Assembly: GCF_000497445.1 (NCBI RefSeq)
Contig: NZ_CM002285.1
Span: forward strand, 6,690,719 to 6,754,718
Direction of reading: 5' to 3'
Origin: Streptomyces roseochromogenus subsp. oscitans DS 12.976
GTDB taxonomy: Bacteria; Actinomycetota; Actinomycetes; Streptomycetales; Streptomycetaceae
Length of the DNA stretch: 64,000 bases
Below the pieces are notes generated by a model. The model saw only the letters and a program-made list of their open reading frames with translations, did no database searches and was not told the origin of the DNA. A program made the position numbers and the translations under genes. Of this stretch, positions 61,459 through 64,000 are shown one piece after another (the first letter of the stretch is position 1; each line of letters begins with the position of its first letter).

Positions 61459-62955
61459 TCAGCTTCCCGCGAACGCTGCGAAGATGTCTGCCGGGTCCGG
61501 CGCCTGGCACGGCGCGCTCGCCGAGCACCCGAGCGTGAACGCCGCTTCGAAACCGCCGGGCGCGGGGACCAGACTCTGGTAGTCGCCCACCTCTTTGCTC
61601 CCGTTGTGCACGGCCCGCATGTCGAACGGGCCGCCGAGCACATGCGAGGTCGAGAAGGTCTTGCCGCCGTCATCCGAGCGGGCCAGCCACCGCGTGGTGG
61701 GCAGGATCGGGTTCGTCGAGGAGTTGTCGGTGAAGTCGTACCAGGTCAGCCCGATCGTGCCGTTCGCGGCCACCGCGACGTTGGCCTGGAAGGTCTCGGC
61801 CGGGCGGTGAACGTCCGTCGGCGAGGACCACGTGGCGCCGCTGTCAGCCGAGGAGGCGACCATCACCTCACCCGGGCTGTTCTGAGCGCAGTCGAGGGGG
61901 TTGACCTGGGAGAGCGTGCAGGTCGTCCAGGCCAGGTAGGCCGAGTTGTTCGGCCCGGCCGCCAAGGACGAGACTGCCCCGTCGCTGCCGAACTCGTTTC
62001 CGTTCTGAGGATCGACGATTTTGGCGCCGTCGGACGGGACCGTGGCGATCTTGCTTGGCGTGGACCAGCTGGCGCCGCCGTCGGTGGAACGGGTCGCGTA
62101 CAGGTCGTGCGAGGGAGCCTGACAAGCCAGCGGGCATCGGTGGAACACGTTGAGCAGGGTCTTGCCGTCAGACAGCACCACCATGCGCGAGAGGACATCG
62201 GACTCGTCGACTGGCTGATCGATGGGTGTCACGGCGAAGGTCTGGCCACCGTCGTGGGTGGTCGCAAGCATGAGGGCGCCGGTCGAGAGGTTGGTGAACG
62301 TGACGTAGGCGGTGCCGGGGCTGAGGGGGTCGGCCACCACGGTGTCGGAGTCGTCCGCGCGGGAATCGACGATCGTCGCCGGGGTCCACTGCGGTGGCCA
62401 TGTCCCCGGGGGTGATGTCGTCATGAAGACGGGGCCGGCGAGCGCGTTGCGCCCCAGGTACACGCGTCCGTCGGGCCCGAAGGACAGGCTCGGATCGCCG
62501 ACGTCGGGCAGCGTTCCGCCGGAGCAGACCTGTCCCCCGGGAGCGGGGACCGGCGGGCTCCAGGTGCTCCCACCGTCGCTCGATGAAGCCGTGAGCGTCA
62601 TCGTGCCCGTCTCCGCGCCGGGAGAGCCCATGACCTGCATCCAGGCCGCGACCATGTGGGCGGGATTGTTCGGGTCGACGGCCAGGCTCACCTCCCGGTC
62701 GCCCCCCTGGCTCGAACAGACCGGCGCAGGCTCGGTCTGAAAAGGCGCGCCGGAAACGCGGTGGAGGGTCGCGCTGTCGGTGACGGCGCTCACGAGCGGA
62801 GCCTGTGCCCCGCGTGCGGGCGGTTGCACCGACTGAGAGGAGTCCGCCCTTGCCTGCGCCGGGCCGGCGACACCAAGGGAGACCAGCCAAGCGCACAGTA
62901 CAACGATGGTCCGCAATGGCCGGGCCGGGCCGTCTCGATGCATCCTCGTGCTCAT
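61459..62955 (-). CDS. Secreted BNR/sialidase-like beta-propeller protein
   Basis: The 498-residue product starts at MSTRMHRDGPARPL with GGAGGAG 3-5 nt upstream. A signal peptide (TIVVLCAWLVSLGVAGPAQA) is followed by a propeller with repeated Asp-box motifs SSDGGSTWS, STDGGASWS, SSADSGATWS and SDDGGKTFS. Catalytic residues of true sialidases (Arg triad, Tyr/Glu) are not evident, so it may bind rather than cleave glycans. Four Cys near the ends (VCSSQGG, GCSASAPC) may form disulfides. Confidence 0.82.
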   Translation of the reverse strand: MSTRMHRDGPARPLRTIVVLCAWLVSLGVAGPAQARADSSQSVQPPARGAQAPLVSAVTDSATLHRVSGAPFQTEPAPVCSSQGGDREVSLAVDPNNPAHMVAAWMQVMGSPGAETGTMTLTASSSDGGSTWSPPVPAPGGQVCSGGTLPDVGDPSLSFGPDGRVYLGRNALAGPVFMTTSPPGTWPPQWTPATIVDSRADDSDTVVADPLSPGTAYVTFTNLSTGALMLATTHDGGQTFAVTPIDQPVDESDVLSRMVVLSDGKTLLNVFHRCPLACQAPSHDLYATRSTDGGASWSTPSKIATVPSDGAKIVDPQNGNEFGSDGAVSSLAAGPNNSAYLAWTTCTLSQVNPLDCAQNSPGEVMVASSADSGATWSSPTDVHRPAETFQANVAVAANGTIGLTWYDFTDNSSTNPILPTTRWLARSDDGGKTFSTSHVLGGPFDMRAVHNGSKEVGDYQSLVPAPGGFEAAFTLGCSASAPCQAPDPADIFAAFAGS

Positions 62956-63334
62956 TTCTCCTCCACACGTCGGGCGCAGCATCCCTCCGGGTGGCCCGAG
63001 TGGCCAGGGCGCACGACCTTGCCGTGCGAAGCACCAGGAGCGAGAAGGGGCGTGTGCTCAGCTTGAGCTCTGCGCTTCGCGCCGTCTGCGCCAACTTCCG
63101 CCAGCGGTTCCAGTCCCAGCCCCACCCGAACGCCGCACATACCTTGTGGATGACCTCGCGACCGTACACGCGCAGGAGTACAGCAAGGTGTACGACGAAC
63201 TCCTCGCCGCGGCTGCCCGGCTCGACGCCAGCCGCTGTCCACCCCCGACGCGGCCGTCCGCTGCACCAGATGGGTAGCTCCGAAGTGCCGGTTGGCCGAA
63301 GGGAGTTGTCGTACCTGCACGCTACGTTGAACGC
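62956..63334. other. Gap before the terminal VOC gene
   Basis: The 379 bases hold no complete gene. A + strand piece LVDDLATVHAQEYSKVYDEL, LAAAARLD (to about 63,235) looks like the tail of a small protein but lacks a start and recognisable family. Confidence 0.4.
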
Positions 63335-64000
63335 ATGACCTATGTAGAGGGCAAGATCGAACGCATCAGGCCGCAGCAGTTCCACGAGACCGCCGGCCTG
63401 GAGGACTGGCGTGTCCTGGGCGAGGGGGCGTGCGCGTACTACCGCACCGGGTCGTTCACGATCGGCGCCCGGCTCGTGCAGGCGATCAGCGAGTTGCCGG
63501 GCGTGGGGGACGGGCACCCGGACGTCGACCTGCGGCACGAGGGTGTGACCATACGGCTGATCACGATCACGGACGACTACTACGGGCTTACCGAGCGGCA
63601 CATCGAGCTGGCCCGGCAGATCTCGGAAGTGGCGCGCACGCTGGACATTCCAGCCGACCCGTCCGCCGTGCAGACCGTCCAGGTCACGGTCGACGCCCTC
63701 GCCGGTCCGGACGTGGTGCCCTTCTGGCGAGCCCTCCTCGGGTACCAGAACCGCGCGAACAGCGGTGAGGACCTGATCGACCCGCAGCGCCGCGGGGCAC
63801 CGTTCTACTTCCAGCACATGGACGCACCACGCCCGCAGCGCAACCGGGTCCACGTCGACGTCTGGGTGCCGTACGACCAGGCCGAGGCGCGGATAGCCGC
63901 GGCGCTCGCTGCCGGCGGCCGTCTGGTGAATGATGCCGACGCGCCGTCGAACTGGGTGCTGGCCGACCCCGAGGGGAACGAGGCTTGTGTCGGCGTGGCC
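63335..64000 (+). CDS. Pterin-dehydratase-like/VOC fusion protein (3' end outside window)
   Basis: The ATG gives MTYVEGKIERIRPQQFHETA; 222 codons are visible and the frame runs off the window. Residues about 1-105 resemble the 4a-carbinolamine dehydratase (PCD) fold (LEDWRVLGEGACAYYRTGSF, HPDVDLRHEGVTIRLIT), keeping its paired His/Asp region. From about 115 a glyoxalase/bleomycin-resistance (VOC) domain begins (VQVTVDALAGPDVVPFWRAL, NRVHVDVWVP, NWVLADPEGNEACV). This fusion is common in actinobacteria and of unknown substrate. A TACGTT -10-like element 7-12 nt upstream and no ribosome binding site suggest a leaderless message. Confidence 0.8.
   Translation, partial: MTYVEGKIERIRPQQFHETAGLEDWRVLGEGACAYYRTGSFTIGARLVQAISELPGVGDGHPDVDLRHEGVTIRLITITDDYYGLTERHIELARQISEVARTLDIPADPSAVQTVQVTVDALAGPDVVPFWRALLGYQNRANSGEDLIDPQRRGAPFYFQHMDAPRPQRNRVHVDVWVPYDQAEARIAAALAAGGRLVNDADAPSNWVLADPEGNEACVGVA

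Overview
The window is high-GC actinobacterial DNA, very probably from Streptomyces. It has many GTG and TTG starts, strong third-position GC, and a core block of dgt, an NADH/FAD oxidoreductase, dnaG and a principal-type sigma factor (HrdA-like). Two copies of an intergenic repeat that I associate with Streptomyces chromosomes are also present. Identities come from motif and domain recognition by eye; no database was searched.

Left core (1-21.4 kb). The window opens inside a protein resembling the C-terminal part of PatG-type cyanobactin proteases. Three small ORFs and a hemopexin-repeat/M15-peptidase protein follow on the same strand, a possible undescribed peptide-maturation operon. Next come housekeeping genes: gamma-glutamylcyclotransferase-like, arylamine N-acetyltransferase, a NasA-like molybdoenzyme, a DUF218 protein, a sirohydrochlorin chelatase, dgt, the oxidoreductase, dnaG, the sigma factor, a two-subunit ABC exporter, an FGGY sugar kinase and a small membrane-associated protein. 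Three tRNA genes end the block: two identical tRNA-Asn(GTT) and one tRNA with anticodon CAT.

Genomic island (21,377-47,810, about 26.4 kb). The 3' part of the CAT tRNA (49 bp) is repeated exactly at 47,762-47,810, and a tyrosine integrase lies just inside the tRNA. I see no replication, transfer or phage structural genes. The cargo is two large secreted polymorphic toxins with their immunity genes: (i) a 1,627-residue ricin-lectin/coiled-coil/Hint protein with an unrecognised toxic tip and an overlapping immunity gene; (ii) a 3,353-residue LamG/YD-repeat (RHS) protein ending in a DNA/RNA non-specific endonuclease-like domain, followed by two SUKH (SMI1/KNR4) immunity genes and a broken third. 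Between them, on the other strand, lie a secreted amidase with a lysozyme-like N-terminus and B-lectin repeats, a membrane-anchored mycosin-like subtilase and a BMP-like lipid- or membrane-anchored protein. The working idea is a self-contained antagonism island carrying toxin, immunity, wall hydrolase and processing protease. This is inference.

Right of the island (47.8-61.4 kb) the DNA is a scrap zone: a degenerate second tRNA-like site, a PfkB kinase relic with an amber codon, fragments of IS256-, IS630- and ISL3-type transposases, an HMG-CoA-reductase tail and a SpoIIE-phosphatase tail. Among these sit apparently intact genes for a YVTN beta-propeller/IPT protein, a sulfite-oxidase-like membrane molybdoenzyme, an APC permease with a possible structured leader, a universal stress protein, an SLC13/ArsB-like permease with two compensating frameshifts, and a TetR regulator divergent from a quinone oxidoreductase with three evenly designed operators between them. 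A secreted BNR/sialidase-like propeller protein and the start of a pterin-dehydratase-like/VOC protein close the window.
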